From: Candidatus Gastranaerophilales bacterium
GTDB taxonomy: Bacteria > Cyanobacteriota > Vampirovibrionia > Gastranaerophilales > Gastranaerophilaceae
Direction of reading: 5' to 3'
DNA: 32,605 nt
Assembly: GCA_944326015.1 (NCBI GenBank)
Contig: CALVCJ010000019.1
Span: 1-32,605 of the forward strand
Under the pieces are notes generated by a model, which saw only the letters and a list, made by a program, of their open reading frames with translations, was not told where the DNA came from and made no database searches. Shown in pieces: positions 1 through 7,593 of this stretch. A program made the translations under genes and the position numbers. Within the stretch, counting starts at the first letter, position 1. Each line of letters starts with the position of its first letter.

Positions 1-9
1 TTCACTCAT
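1..9 (-). CDS. start of a gene leaving the left edge (partial)
   Basis: Only the first three codons (M-S-E) are in the window. The start is supported by GAGGAG six bases upstream of ATG on the minus strand and by a promoter-like pair further upstream (TTGAAA at 69-74, 17 bases, TAATAT at 46-51). Nothing can be said about the product. Confidence 0.55.
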
Positions 10-45
10 AATTTGCTCCTCTATAACTTTATATATTACATATTT

Positions 46-74
46 ATATTACCACATTGTCATATTTTTTTCAA
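46..74 (-). promoter_or_regulatory. sigma70-type promoter for the left-edge gene
   Basis: On the minus strand TTGAAA (74-69) is followed by 17 bases and TAATAT (51-46). It lies between the poly-U end of the upstream RNA gene and the ribosome site of the left-edge gene, so the two are probably separate transcripts. Confidence 0.45.
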
Positions 75-91
75 GCGTAATATATCATAGG

Positions 92-276
92 CAAAAAAAG
101 CCCTATACAGATGTGATTTTGTTGCCTGCGTGGTCTCGCAGGTGGGTGAACGCCCCGGATTATCCGTTTCCCGCTAGCGATATATAAGATATCGGCGGGT
201 ATACTTCACATCCAGACGGAGTCAATTCTCCCTTTTATAATAAATGTAGGAACAAAATGAGCACCCGCATAGAGCT
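92..276 (-). ncRNA. ssrS: standalone structured RNA, candidate 6S RNA (SsrS)
   Basis: No ORF fits here, but the minus strand encodes an RNA of about 180 nt. Its ends pair over 15 consecutive positions (262-276 with 99-113, G-U pairs included). The stem continues after a small internal loop through UUUUGUU/AACAAAA. Seven U follow the 3' strand (92-98), a terminator-like end. Inside are a strong apical hairpin (CCCGC-CGAUAU pairing with AUAUCG-GCGGG around 174-200) and a six-pair hairpin (CCUGCG/CGCAGG around 124-141) on the 3' side. A long closing stem, large central loop, small 3'-strand hairpin and about 180 nt match 6S RNA, which sequesters housekeeping RNA polymerase. 6S has little sequence conservation, so the identity is inference. 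A riboswitch for the left-edge gene is the alternative, but the U tract and a separate downstream promoter argue against it. Confidence 0.55.
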
Positions 277-282
277 AATAAT

Positions 283-311
283 ATTATAACAAATTTGATT
301 CAATAATGCAA
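283..311 (-). promoter_or_regulatory. promoter of the candidate 6S RNA
   Basis: The minus strand reads TTGCAT (311-306), 17 bases, TATAAT (288-283). The first base of the RNA closing stem (276) lies seven bases beyond the -10 hexamer, where transcription should start. Promoter and stem end agree, which strengthens both calls. Confidence 0.75.
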
Positions 312-326
312 TATGCACAATCAGGT

Positions 327-544
327 ACTTATATCACAGTTATCACTAAAATAACTAAAACCTAACTTTTACAATAAATTAGTGCACACTCTAAACTTGT
401 TTGACTGCTTAGCCTAAATATTTAATTCCGTGTTAAATATTACAATGCGAGCAAGTTCCCATAAATTGTAAAATTTTGAAATAAGCTCAAGATAACATTA
501 TAACTGTTTTTTGAAAATATCTGGTGTAAAATGCGATATAAATA
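327..544. repeat. small element with terminal inverted repeats, copy 1
   Basis: The left end (327-348, ACTTATATCACAGTTATCAC...) and the reverse complement of the right end (about 522-543) agree at 16 of 22 positions. The right flank, about 495-552, also matches about 21929-21985 at roughly 80 percent, which is how the second copy was found. The interior (218 bp in total) has no ORF and is very AT-rich. It looks like a non-autonomous MITE-like element that has diverged. Mobility itself is not shown. Confidence 0.5.
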
Positions 545-602
545 TTCAAAACAAAAAAATTATTTATATAAAAACTTGTACAATCTCAAATTTAATATCG
601 TC

Positions 603-1295
603 CTACTTAACTGAATATATATTTGCGCCAATATAAAATCCAACATACATAGATAACACAACCATCATTGTTGAATTAAATAAAACCAAACCTGCTGCTC
701 CATGATAAAACAAATTCACAAGCAAAGTAATTACACCTAAAATTAAAGCGGCAAAAGTAAATTTGAATGTTTTCCTGCTACGTGACGCAACTTTTACATT
801 ATAACAAAGTTTTGAGGAATAATCGTCAATATTAGAAAGATTGATCGCCCGCTCATAAGCAGAAACTGTTATTAGACCGTTATCTAAAAGGTTTTTACAA
901 GATTTTTCAAAAGCTTTTTTAATCTGCAATTCAACAAGAACTAGCATTTGTTCCTGAGATAGTTTACCGAGTTCAGACTCCTTACACATTTCAAATGCCA
1001 CATAAGCAAGCTTTTGCAATATACTTTCATGATACATTTCAGGAATATCAGAACGCAAAAGATCAACATATTTATGGAAAGTCCATTCAGAAATCATCTG
1101 TGTAAGCGTTTTAGCTGTATCAGAATTATCTATTGAATCATCATTTGAAAAAGCTTCTCCAGCAATATATGTAAAGTTATATATACGTTCTAGAAAAGCT
1201 TTTTTATGTAAAGATGCTATATCTTCAGGCATACTGTTTTCAGCCTGTTTAGTTAAATCTTTGGCAAAACTCTTATAGTCAAATGCTGCTACCAT
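603..1295 (-). CDS. hypothetical protein with two C-terminal membrane segments
   Basis: I do not recognise the family. The protein is 230 aa. The start is placed at 1295 (MVAAFDYKSF) because GGAGGG ends four bases upstream. An in-frame ATG at 1307 lies inside that ribosome site and is unlikely to be used. Residues 1 to about 170 are soluble, charged and helical. The C-terminus has two hydrophobic stretches (about 180-200 and 205-225, rich in L, V, A, G and M) separated by a short loop, so the protein is probably anchored with a cytoplasmic N-terminal domain. The gene has its own promoter (TTGCCC, 17 bases, TATAAT), with a strong palindrome over the -10 box. The neighbouring hypothetical gene lies upstream on the same strand, 46 bases away. 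Confidence 0.7.
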   Translation of the reverse strand: MVAAFDYKSFAKDLTKQAENSMPEDIASLHKKAFLERIYNFTYIAGEAFSNDDSIDNSDTAKTLTQMISEWTFHKYVDLLRSDIPEMYHESILQKLAYVAFEMCKESELGKLSQEQMLVLVELQIKKAFEKSCKNLLDNGLITVSAYERAINLSNIDDYSSKLCYNVKVASRSRKTFKFTFAALILGVITLLVNLFYHGAAGLVLFNSTMMVVLSMYVGFYIGANIYSVK

Positions 1296-1306
1296 AAAAC
1301 CCTCCA

Positions 1307-1341
1307 AAAAATATTATAGCATGCCATAATATTTTGGGCAA
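1307..1341 (-). promoter_or_regulatory. promoter overlapped by a 28-bp palindrome
   Basis: Minus-strand TTGCCC (1341-1336), a 17-base spacer and TATAAT (1318-1313) precede the gene starting at 1295. Positions 1307-1334 form a palindrome with ten-base arms (AAAATATTAT / ATAATATTTT) around GCATGC, with one mismatched pair. It covers the -10 box and spacer, as a repressor operator would. Because T's follow the right arm on the minus strand, a weak terminator for the upstream gene is the alternative. Confidence 0.45.
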
Positions 1342-1353
1342 CATATTAGACCC

Positions 1354-3498
1354 TTAATTCATTTTCAAAGTTTGTAACGCCAGCTGTTCTGCCTGATCAG
1401 CCCTGTGCATAGCAGCGTCGGCAGAAGTTAAATCTTCATTCCCATGAATAAGCTGAACTCCTACAGGAGACGGAATATAAGTTCTTACTGGTTCTTGATT
1501 ATCCACAGCTGCATTATTAACCAAATTTGTATTTGCTGCACCATTTCTATATTTATTTAAAAGATTTGATTCTTTTTGTCCTATCTGCTGAGGGGGAGTC
1601 GTTGTTGTATGTGTGTCGACTGTTGTATCTATTGCTTGCTGCTGAGGGACTTGTGTTTGCTGAAGCTGTGGAGGTAGCTGTTGCTGTTGAGCAGATTGAG
1701 GAGCTTTTTCAGGTTCCTTACCTTCGTCAAGAATAGAATTTTTTGGTTTCCCAAATAGCAAATGAGTACCTTTTACAGCAATTTTACTTAAAAACGGAAG
1801 AATTATCATCATACCAAGAACAATTCTCATAGGATAACCGGCCATTTGTTTCATTCCAAATTTAGGATGTTTAAATAGATCCTTAATCTTACCGCCTATA
1901 CCGTTTCTTGTAACAGCTTTACTGTCGTAAGGCCTTATTTGTTCAAGACCAACTGTTACAATTCTACCAATACGTTTAAACAATTTTGTAATCGGATTTT
2001 TAACTCCTGCGTTAAGCATTTCTTTCAAGTTATCCTTAGAAGCTTTCCAAGCAGCTTCATCCTTAAACAACCCTGCCATAGCAGTATCATTGTGAAGTTT
2101 CAAAGCTTTTCTGTACGCCTCAACCTGTTCTTTTGTCATGCCAGCATACTGCAAACCACCTATTCTATGCATTAATTGAATTGCAAGAGGCATTGCAACG
2201 AAAAATGCTATCATCTCTGTAAAGCGTTCTGCAAATGTCTTAACTTTTTCACTTACACCTTCTGTTTTAGCCGTTTTATATAAAACATCTGCAAGGTATA
2301 CAGCCTGCATAGCTGCAACAAACTTGCCGCCTGCAACCCTGTTTGTTGCACCTTCAAGAACAAGGTTATTATATTTTGCAAAAAATTTACCTAACGCAGA
2401 TTTTGGAATTTTCTTATCCAAACCAGTTTTCTTAAGAACATCAGCAAGATCTTGGTTTTCTTTTGCCTTTAAATCTACATTGCCTAAAGAAGCTGCAAGC
2501 TTATTGGCAGTTTCAGATGCGTAAACGTTACGTCCGAAAAGCCATGTTCTAATTCTGCCCCAACTGCTGTGATTTGTCCCCCATATTCTCGCAAACATTT
2601 TTTTATTTGCATTATTGCTTGCTTCAAGCACTCTTGGCATATTTTCCTGGATATTCTTTTGAATAGCCTCCATTTCCGCAAAATCTTTATAACCCCATTC
2701 AAAAGCTTTCAAATTTTTTAATCTAAGCAGTCTATCACCAGCATTCAGTGCTCTGAAATCACTCATTTCTTTTGCAATTTGTGCCGGAGTTCTCTTTAAT
2801 CTGGAATTTTGAAGAATTGTCTCAAGTTCCGCACGCTGCATAATTTCAGCTTTTGCCTGCGGAGTCGCAGCTTTGTTCAATAAATCTTTCCACTTCTTAA
2901 TATCAGATTTTGAAGCACCATAGCAATCCAAGTCCTCAATATATTTTAGAGGCTTAACAAATTGTTCTCCCTGTTGCGGATAATCAAACAAAATCATACC
3001 CCACATTCCGTTTGCCTGACCTTTAACCATATCAAGTTCCGGTTTTGAAGGCGTATAAGCCATTGCTCGTGTAATTCTAAATCTGTCAACAAAATTTCGC
3101 TTTAAAAAACCTTTAAAATTATTAAATCCATTATTTAAAGAATGTGCAAAGCTTGATTTGCCAAAACTACTGTTTTTCACATAACTTGTAATATCATCGC
3201 CAAACTGCCCGACTTTATGATGAACAGTGGAATCAAAATTTCCTCTGGATTTATTGGAATAATAGTCCATACCTTTAGAAATAGCAAACCATGTAGGCAC
3301 AGATAAAGCTGCCGTATAAAGCATTGCTTTTGGATCCTCAGCACTTTCACTCAGACGGTTTGCGACATAAGTATCCTGTACATTGTCTTTCAAAAGCTCA
3401 GGATTTACAGCCTGCATAGGAACCTGCTGGCTTTGCGGTTGTGGTGTTATTGCTTGAAATTGCGGCGTTTGATATTTATCGTTAATGTTATCGAACAT
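1354..3498 (-). CDS. large hypothetical membrane-associated protein, Q-rich tail
   Basis: The product is 714 aa and I do not recognise a family. The N-terminus (1-50) is Q/P-rich, followed by a long basic, helical region (about 80-420). Hydrophobic segments lie near 425-445 (ending before an RIGG motif) and 560-585, with K/R-rich sequence between. The C-terminus (about 600-650) is a low-complexity run of Q, P and T. No signal peptide or enzyme motif is visible. AGGGGA lies about 10 bases upstream of ATG. The layout (two membrane spans, long basic cytosolic parts, disordered ends) suggests a structural or scaffold role, but that is a guess. Confidence 0.75.
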   Translation of the reverse strand: MFDNINDKYQTPQFQAITPQPQSQQVPMQAVNPELLKDNVQDTYVANRLSESAEDPKAMLYTAALSVPTWFAISKGMDYYSNKSRGNFDSTVHHKVGQFGDDITSYVKNSSFGKSSFAHSLNNGFNNFKGFLKRNFVDRFRITRAMAYTPSKPELDMVKGQANGMWGMILFDYPQQGEQFVKPLKYIEDLDCYGASKSDIKKWKDLLNKAATPQAKAEIMQRAELETILQNSRLKRTPAQIAKEMSDFRALNAGDRLLRLKNLKAFEWGYKDFAEMEAIQKNIQENMPRVLEASNNANKKMFARIWGTNHSSWGRIRTWLFGRNVYASETANKLAASLGNVDLKAKENQDLADVLKKTGLDKKIPKSALGKFFAKYNNLVLEGATNRVAGGKFVAAMQAVYLADVLYKTAKTEGVSEKVKTFAERFTEMIAFFVAMPLAIQLMHRIGGLQYAGMTKEQVEAYRKALKLHNDTAMAGLFKDEAAWKASKDNLKEMLNAGVKNPITKLFKRIGRIVTVGLEQIRPYDSKAVTRNGIGGKIKDLFKHPKFGMKQMAGYPMRIVLGMMIILPFLSKIAVKGTHLLFGKPKNSILDEGKEPEKAPQSAQQQQLPPQLQQTQVPQQQAIDTTVDTHTTTTPPQQIGQKESNLLNKYRNGAANTNLVNNAAVDNQEPVRTYIPSPVGVQLIHGNEDLTSADAAMHRADQAEQLALQTLKMN

Positions 3499-3601
3499 GT
3501 GATACTATTTCCCCTATATAAATATAAAAACAAAATAGCTACAATTATTGCTTAATTAAATGTTTTGTAAAGAAATGTAAAAAGTTAAATAATTTATGAA
3601 A

Positions 3602-3630
3602 TTTACGAGATTGTATATACTTTATATATA
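3602..3630 (+). promoter_or_regulatory. promoter of the 54-aa gene
   Basis: TTTACG (3602-3607), 17 bases, TATATA (3625-3630), followed about 40 bases later by the AAGAGG ribosome site of the small gene at 3670. Both boxes deviate from consensus. Confidence 0.4.
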
Positions 3631-3669
3631 CACAAGTAATAAATAATAATAAGAAGAAGAGGCTAGAAA

Positions 3670-3834
3670 ATGGCAGTTGCAAATTTGAAAAAAATTGACG
3701 ATAAATTAAAAAACATCTATGAAAGCCAGGTTACGGTCAACAATAATCAGCCGTTTGAAGATCGGTCCGAATTACTTTTTGCCCAGATGAACTTCATTGC
3801 AATGGCAAATAAACAAGCTTTACATTTAATCTAA
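3670..3834 (+). CDS. small hypothetical protein (54 aa)
   Basis: The ORF MAVANLKKIDDKLKNIYESQ... ends with NKQALHLI. It has an AAGAGG ribosome site seven bases upstream, a promoter-like pair before that, and a strong intrinsic terminator 40 bases downstream, so it looks like a monocistronic gene. The protein is soluble and amphipathic (K, N, Q, E rich) with no cysteine, signal peptide or membrane segment. I do not recognise it. Confidence 0.65.
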   Translation: MAVANLKKIDDKLKNIYESQVTVNNNQPFEDRSELLFAQMNFIAMANKQALHLI

Positions 3835-3873
3835 CATTTTAACTCCAATTAATTTTTCCCCTACAAATTTTGT

Positions 3874-3906
3874 ACCTGATTTTCATTGTAAAATCAGGTT
3901 TTCTTT
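3874..3906 (+). terminator. intrinsic terminator after the 54-aa gene
   Basis: A perfect ten-base stem (ACCTGATTTT 3874-3883 / AAAATCAGGT 3890-3899) with a six-base loop is followed by TTTTCTTT. It separates the small gene from nadD, whose -10 box begins five bases after it. Confidence 0.85.
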
Positions 3907-3907
3907 A

Positions 3908-3916
3908 TGTTATAAT
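3908..3916 (+). promoter_or_regulatory. extended -10 promoter predicting leaderless nadD mRNA
   Basis: TGTTATAAT (TG at 3908-3909, hexamer 3911-3916) is followed by exactly six bases and the ATG of nadD at 3923. A start seven bases after the hexamer would be the A of the ATG. No Shine-Dalgarno sequence precedes the ATG. A possible -35 (TTGTAA 3886-3891) has a long 19-base spacer. Confidence 0.6.
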
Positions 3917-3922
3917 ACTACT

Positions 3923-4510
3923 ATGAAATTTTGCATCTTTTCAGGAACATTTAACCCGATTCACAATGCTCACATAAAAATGGCTGAATACGCAGTTTCA
4001 GACTTAGGTTTTGATAAGATAATATTCATACCAGCATACAAGCCTCCTCATAAAAATTACGATATATCAATGTGCATTCACCGTTTTAATATGGTAAAAC
4101 TCGCAATTAAAGATAATACGCACTTTGAAATTTCAGATATTGAATATAAAAATGAATGTAAATCGTATACATATTTAACAGTGCGTGAACTATATAAGCA
4201 ATATGAAATTGACAGTAAAATTAATTTTATATTAGGAACTGATGCTTTTAAAAAAATTGAAAGCTGGTATAAAACACAAAAATTAAAAAAAGTTATTGAT
4301 TTTATTGTATTTATCAGAGAAAATGAAAATGTTAATTTTGATTACCTGAAAAAAAAGGGCTATAATTTCAAATTTGCACAAATGCCTTTTATGGACGTTT
4401 CATCAACATATATAAGAGAAAAAATTGTACAAGGTAAAAAAATTACTGGTCTTGTAACTAAAGAAGTAGAGGATTATATATACAGAAATGGACTATACAA
4501 AAATACTTGA
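3923..4510 (+). CDS. nadD: nicotinate-nucleotide adenylyltransferase
   Basis: NadD transfers AMP from ATP to nicotinate mononucleotide in NAD biosynthesis. The 195-aa protein begins with the nucleotidyltransferase signature GTFNPIHNAH (about residues 8-17). Further family marks are the substrate-loop PAYKPPHK, the core strand INFILGTDAF and the C-terminal SSTYIREK (the ISSTxIR motif). Length is normal. It overlaps yqeK by 23 bases, a common nadD-yqeK arrangement. No ribosome site is seen, and the -10 box six bases before ATG suggests leaderless translation. Confidence 0.95.
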   Translation: MKFCIFSGTFNPIHNAHIKMAEYAVSDLGFDKIIFIPAYKPPHKNYDISMCIHRFNMVKLAIKDNTHFEISDIEYKNECKSYTYLTVRELYKQYEIDSKINFILGTDAFKKIESWYKTQKLKKVIDFIVFIRENENVNFDYLKKKGYNFKFAQMPFMDVSSTYIREKIVQGKKITGLVTKEVEDYIYRNGLYKNT

Positions 4511-5063
4511 ATGGCTGAAAAAAAATCTAAATGAAGAAAGATACCGTCACACGCTCGCAACAGCAGAATGCGCAAAAGAACTGGCAGCTAAATATGGATT
4601 AAATGAAGAAAAAGCATATCTTGCCGGTCTTCTTCACGATTGTGCAAAATGTTTTGATAACAATAAACTTCTTGATATAATTCATAAAAATTTACATGTT
4701 GAAGAGTGCGAAATGCTTAACTGCAAAACACTTCATGCACCTGTAAGTGCCTACATTGCAGAAAAAGAATTTAATATTATCGATAAAGAAATTCTTTCTG
4801 CAATCAGATGGCATACACTGGGAAAAACAGATATGAATACATTTGAAAAAATAGTTTTCCTTGCAGATAAAATTGAACCTGAAACAAGGGATAAAGAATA
4901 TTCAAAAAAAATAAAAAAAATACTTGAAGAAGCCCAGGGGCTTGATAAAGCACTGCTCGAATGCTATAAAGAAACAATAAAAAGTCTTGTGAAAAGAAAT
5001 TTAAAAATATGTATTTTGACAATTGATATCTACAACAAACTTCAAGATATATTACAAAATTAA
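4488..5063 (+). CDS. yqeK: YqeK-family HD hydrolase (diadenosine tetraphosphatase)
   Basis: YqeK proteins are HD-domain hydrolases that cleave symmetrical Ap4A. In this 191-aa protein the metal ligands appear in order: RYRHTLATAECA (first His), GLLHDCAK (the HD pair), LHAPVSAYIA, IRWHTLGK and VFLADKIEP (final Asp). Length matches the family. It begins inside the end of nadD, so translation is probably coupled. The ribosome-silencing factor rsfS, often the next gene in this cluster, is not here; a HerA-like gene follows instead. Confidence 0.92.
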   Translation: MDYTKILEWLKKNLNEERYRHTLATAECAKELAAKYGLNEEKAYLAGLLHDCAKCFDNNKLLDIIHKNLHVEECEMLNCKTLHAPVSAYIAEKEFNIIDKEILSAIRWHTLGKTDMNTFEKIVFLADKIEPETRDKEYSKKIKKILEEAQGLDKALLECYKETIKSLVKRNLKICILTIDIYNKLQDILQN

Positions 5064-5105
5064 CATGTTCATGGTAAAATATTTTTCAAGGTGAGGGTAG
5101 TTTAC

Positions 5106-7220
5106 ATGAAAGTATTGGAAATTAAGAACAATTTAGTAAAAATAGCATATGATGTTAAAGATAATCTTGCTCTTTCAGGCTTTGTTGTAATAGAAGATGA
5201 AAATACTCCTTATGTTGCACAAATTGTAAATATGAAAGCCGATGTTAATGCAAATTATGCAATTGTAAAACTACTATTCACCTTTAACGAAGAAGGAATA
5301 CTGAAAAACTATAATGGGACAATCCCCTCACTTAAAGCAACAATTACCCCGCTGCCGTCAAATGAGCTTCTTGACATTATTCCGGTCGAAAATCCTGTGA
5401 TTCTCGGAGAACTTGCCCAGCAAAATATTCAGGTAAAAGTTGATAAGACAATACTTGACAATAACCTGCTCATTTGCTCAAATAATCTTGAAAATACAAT
5501 TATTTTATTAGACAACATAACAAAACAGATACACGATAAAATTATAATATTTGATACCGAAGGTCAGCTGGATTTTGGAACAAAAATAACTTTCGGGCAG
5601 GATTTTAAACTCCCGCTTGAATATGATACAATAAATTTTATATATGATAACGAGCTTGATGATGTTGATCCAACTGATAAAGCCATTATTCAGGATATTT
5701 TTATAGAAGTCCAAGAATATACCAAAACGCTGCCGGAAGGTTATCTGCCATTTGAAACTTTCCTTGATGTCGTTGACCAGCAGTACAGAGAAACAAAAAT
5801 TACCCAGCTGATACTTTTAAAAAACAAACTGCTTAAATACAAAGATTTAAACGTCTTTGCAGAGACTTTGAAAGATGTGCTAAATCTTAGCATAGCAATA
5901 GAAAAAACAAATCTAACAGTAATTGATATTTCCAATATGCCATCTGCACTTCAAAAAGAAATAATATCCTACACATATTCAGCTATGAATAATTTACATA
6001 CAAATATTTACTCTTTTACAAAAATAAATAATTCCAATGCTGATAAAAGATTATTGAAAAAATTGCTTGAAAGAACAAATGTTTTTACAACAATTATTTG
6101 CCCGCATGAGTTTAAGTACATAAGTGAAATTAAAGAAGTCGCACAAAATTTAATACTGTTCTCACCTTTAACATTACAACATGATTTTGCGAATTACAAT
6201 ACTTTCCTGAATAAGCTGAACACAGATGAATTCATAATCTACGGAGCGCACACTCAAAATATTCCACTAATTGTTGAACTTGATGAACTTGAATTTGAAC
6301 AGGAAAAAACAGAATCTGAAAAAACAATACCTATGCCTGAATCTGTAAATCAACAAAATGAAGAACACACAAATGATAACGTAAGTAATGAGAACACTGA
6401 ACAGCAAACTTTAAATATGGAAACAGAAATTTCTGAAACTGAAAAAATTAATGAAGAAATAATAGTTGAGGAACGCGCACAACCTAAGGAAATGCCAAAG
6501 GTTGAATATCCTGATGTCACAATTGAAGAAACACCTGTAGTTGAACAGAAAGTTGATGAGAGAGAAATCATACAGGTTGACAACAATATTGAAATTATAG
6601 AAAATCAAGAGGATGTCATTCCAAATATACTTGAAAATATTGATGATGAAGAAAATGATGATGAGGATGAAATACTAAATAATAAGTTAGCTGAGGGGCC
6701 ACAAATAACACTGGAAGAACCCTCAATAGATTATTCGGTTGATGATATCGATATCCAAAATGACTTTCAGGAACCTCAAATAGTAGAAAATAACGACGAA
6801 CTTGTTGAACAGGTTGCCAAAGATGTTGACAAAGCATTATACGAAAAATTACCATCAGACGACGAAATTACCTTGGAAGAATTTACGGCTAATATGGAAT
6901 CTGATGAACTCACAGAAGACGATTTAAACCTTATTGACGACCTTACACTAACATCTCAAAATGGAAATTTTGAATTTGATGACTCTGAAAATGTTAATTC
7001 TGTACCGGTTGTACCAATATATGAAGCAGATGATATTGAGGATAAAGAAAACCAAAATTTTGAGCCTGGTGACAGGGTTTCAACCCCTAAATACGGTGAA
7101 GGTATAGTCGAAAAAATGATAAAATATGGCAATAAAATGCTTTGTTCAATTGAATTTCCTAATATAGGACGCAGATTACTTGATCCTTCTATGACTGAAA
7201 TTACAAAACTCGGAGCGTAA
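5106..7220 (+). CDS. HerA-like HAS-barrel protein lacking a P-loop, with UvrD-type Tudor tail
   Basis: 704 aa from ATG 5106, chosen because GAGGG lies eight bases upstream; an in-frame GTG at 5091 sits next to that site. Residues 1 to about 80 resemble a HAS-barrel (VLEIKNNLVKIAYDV..., GFVVIEDENTPYVAQIVN). About 110-400 follow the order of HerA/VirB4-like ATPases: the strand before the P-loop (NNLLICSNN), a KIIIFDTEGQ strand like the HerA IDPHGE strand, a TVIDISNMP strand, and a C-terminal EFIIYGAHTQNIPLIVEL like the HerA closing strand. The GxxGxGKS loop is replaced by SNNLENT, so ATP hydrolysis is unlikely. About 410-640 is acidic, E/D/N-rich and probably disordered. The last 50 residues (PGDRVSTPKYGEGIVEKM...) resemble the C-terminal Tudor domain of PcrA/UvrD, which binds RNA polymerase. 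A transcription-linked role is inference. Confidence 0.65.
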   Translation: MKVLEIKNNLVKIAYDVKDNLALSGFVVIEDENTPYVAQIVNMKADVNANYAIVKLLFTFNEEGILKNYNGTIPSLKATITPLPSNELLDIIPVENPVILGELAQQNIQVKVDKTILDNNLLICSNNLENTIILLDNITKQIHDKIIIFDTEGQLDFGTKITFGQDFKLPLEYDTINFIYDNELDDVDPTDKAIIQDIFIEVQEYTKTLPEGYLPFETFLDVVDQQYRETKITQLILLKNKLLKYKDLNVFAETLKDVLNLSIAIEKTNLTVIDISNMPSALQKEIISYTYSAMNNLHTNIYSFTKINNSNADKRLLKKLLERTNVFTTIICPHEFKYISEIKEVAQNLILFSPLTLQHDFANYNTFLNKLNTDEFIIYGAHTQNIPLIVELDELEFEQEKTESEKTIPMPESVNQQNEEHTNDNVSNENTEQQTLNMETEISETEKINEEIIVEERAQPKEMPKVEYPDVTIEETPVVEQKVDEREIIQVDNNIEIIENQEDVIPNILENIDDEENDDEDEILNNKLAEGPQITLEEPSIDYSVDDIDIQNDFQEPQIVENNDELVEQVAKDVDKALYEKLPSDDEITLEEFTANMESDELTEDDLNLIDDLTLTSQNGNFEFDDSENVNSVPVVPIYEADDIEDKENQNFEPGDRVSTPKYGEGIVEKMIKYGNKMLCSIEFPNIGRRLLDPSMTEITKLGA

Positions 7221-7226
7221 TTAAAA

Positions 7227-7577
7227 TTATTTGCGCAAATTGGCAGCTCCTTTTAAATAAACAAACTGCGGAACAAATGATTCTTCACAGTTTAGTACTA
7301 TTAAAATTCGCAGACACTTCTCAAGAGCTCCTGGAACCTCTAATTCATGAAAACACATCATTGCTGTATTTTCCCACCCTAACTCTAATCGTGCAAATTT
7401 TGCAGGGAAAACAGCATTTAAATCTTCTGTAACTGTAAAAACAACATGCGAAATATCATCAGCATTAATTTTATTTTTTTCAATTAAAGCATTTAATAAT
7501 TGCAAAGTTGCTGATTTTATTGCATTTTCAGAGTTGTCATCAACAGTAATAGCACCTCTAATACCTTTTGTAATCAT
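7227..7577 (-). CDS. aroH: chorismate mutase, AroH type
   Basis: Converts chorismate to prephenate for Phe/Tyr synthesis. The 116-aa protein is of the Bacillus AroH class (pseudo-alpha/beta barrel trimer), not the helical AroQ class. Active-site residues known from the B. subtilis enzyme are in place: Arg7 (IRGA), Arg63, Cys75, Glu78 (CFHELEVPG), Arg90 (KCLR) and the Tyr near 107 (VYLKGAANLR). The C-terminal tail is about ten residues shorter than in Bacillus, which is a mobile part. GAGG precedes the start. It is the last gene of the fmt-def run (16-base gap after fmt) and converges tightly on the plus-strand gene ending at 7220. Confidence 0.93.
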   Translation of the reverse strand: MITKGIRGAITVDDNSENAIKSATLQLLNALIEKNKINADDISHVVFTVTEDLNAVFPAKFARLELGWENTAMMCFHELEVPGALEKCLRILIVLNCEESFVPQFVYLKGAANLRK

Positions 7578-7593
7578 TGTTTATCCTCAAATT

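Noticed and set aside
92..290. Riboswitch for the left-edge gene
   Set aside because: The RNA ends in its own U tract and a separate promoter precedes the left-edge gene. No known riboswitch core motif was recognised.
1527..1736. Plus-strand ORF opposite the Q-rich tail
   Set aside because: It is the antisense of a low-complexity Q/P stretch, L/V-rich by composition, with no ribosome site. A shadow of the gene at 1354-3498.
6350..6608. Minus-strand ORFs opposite the acidic linker
   Set aside because: S/F/I-rich reading of an E/N-rich coding strand, with no start signals.
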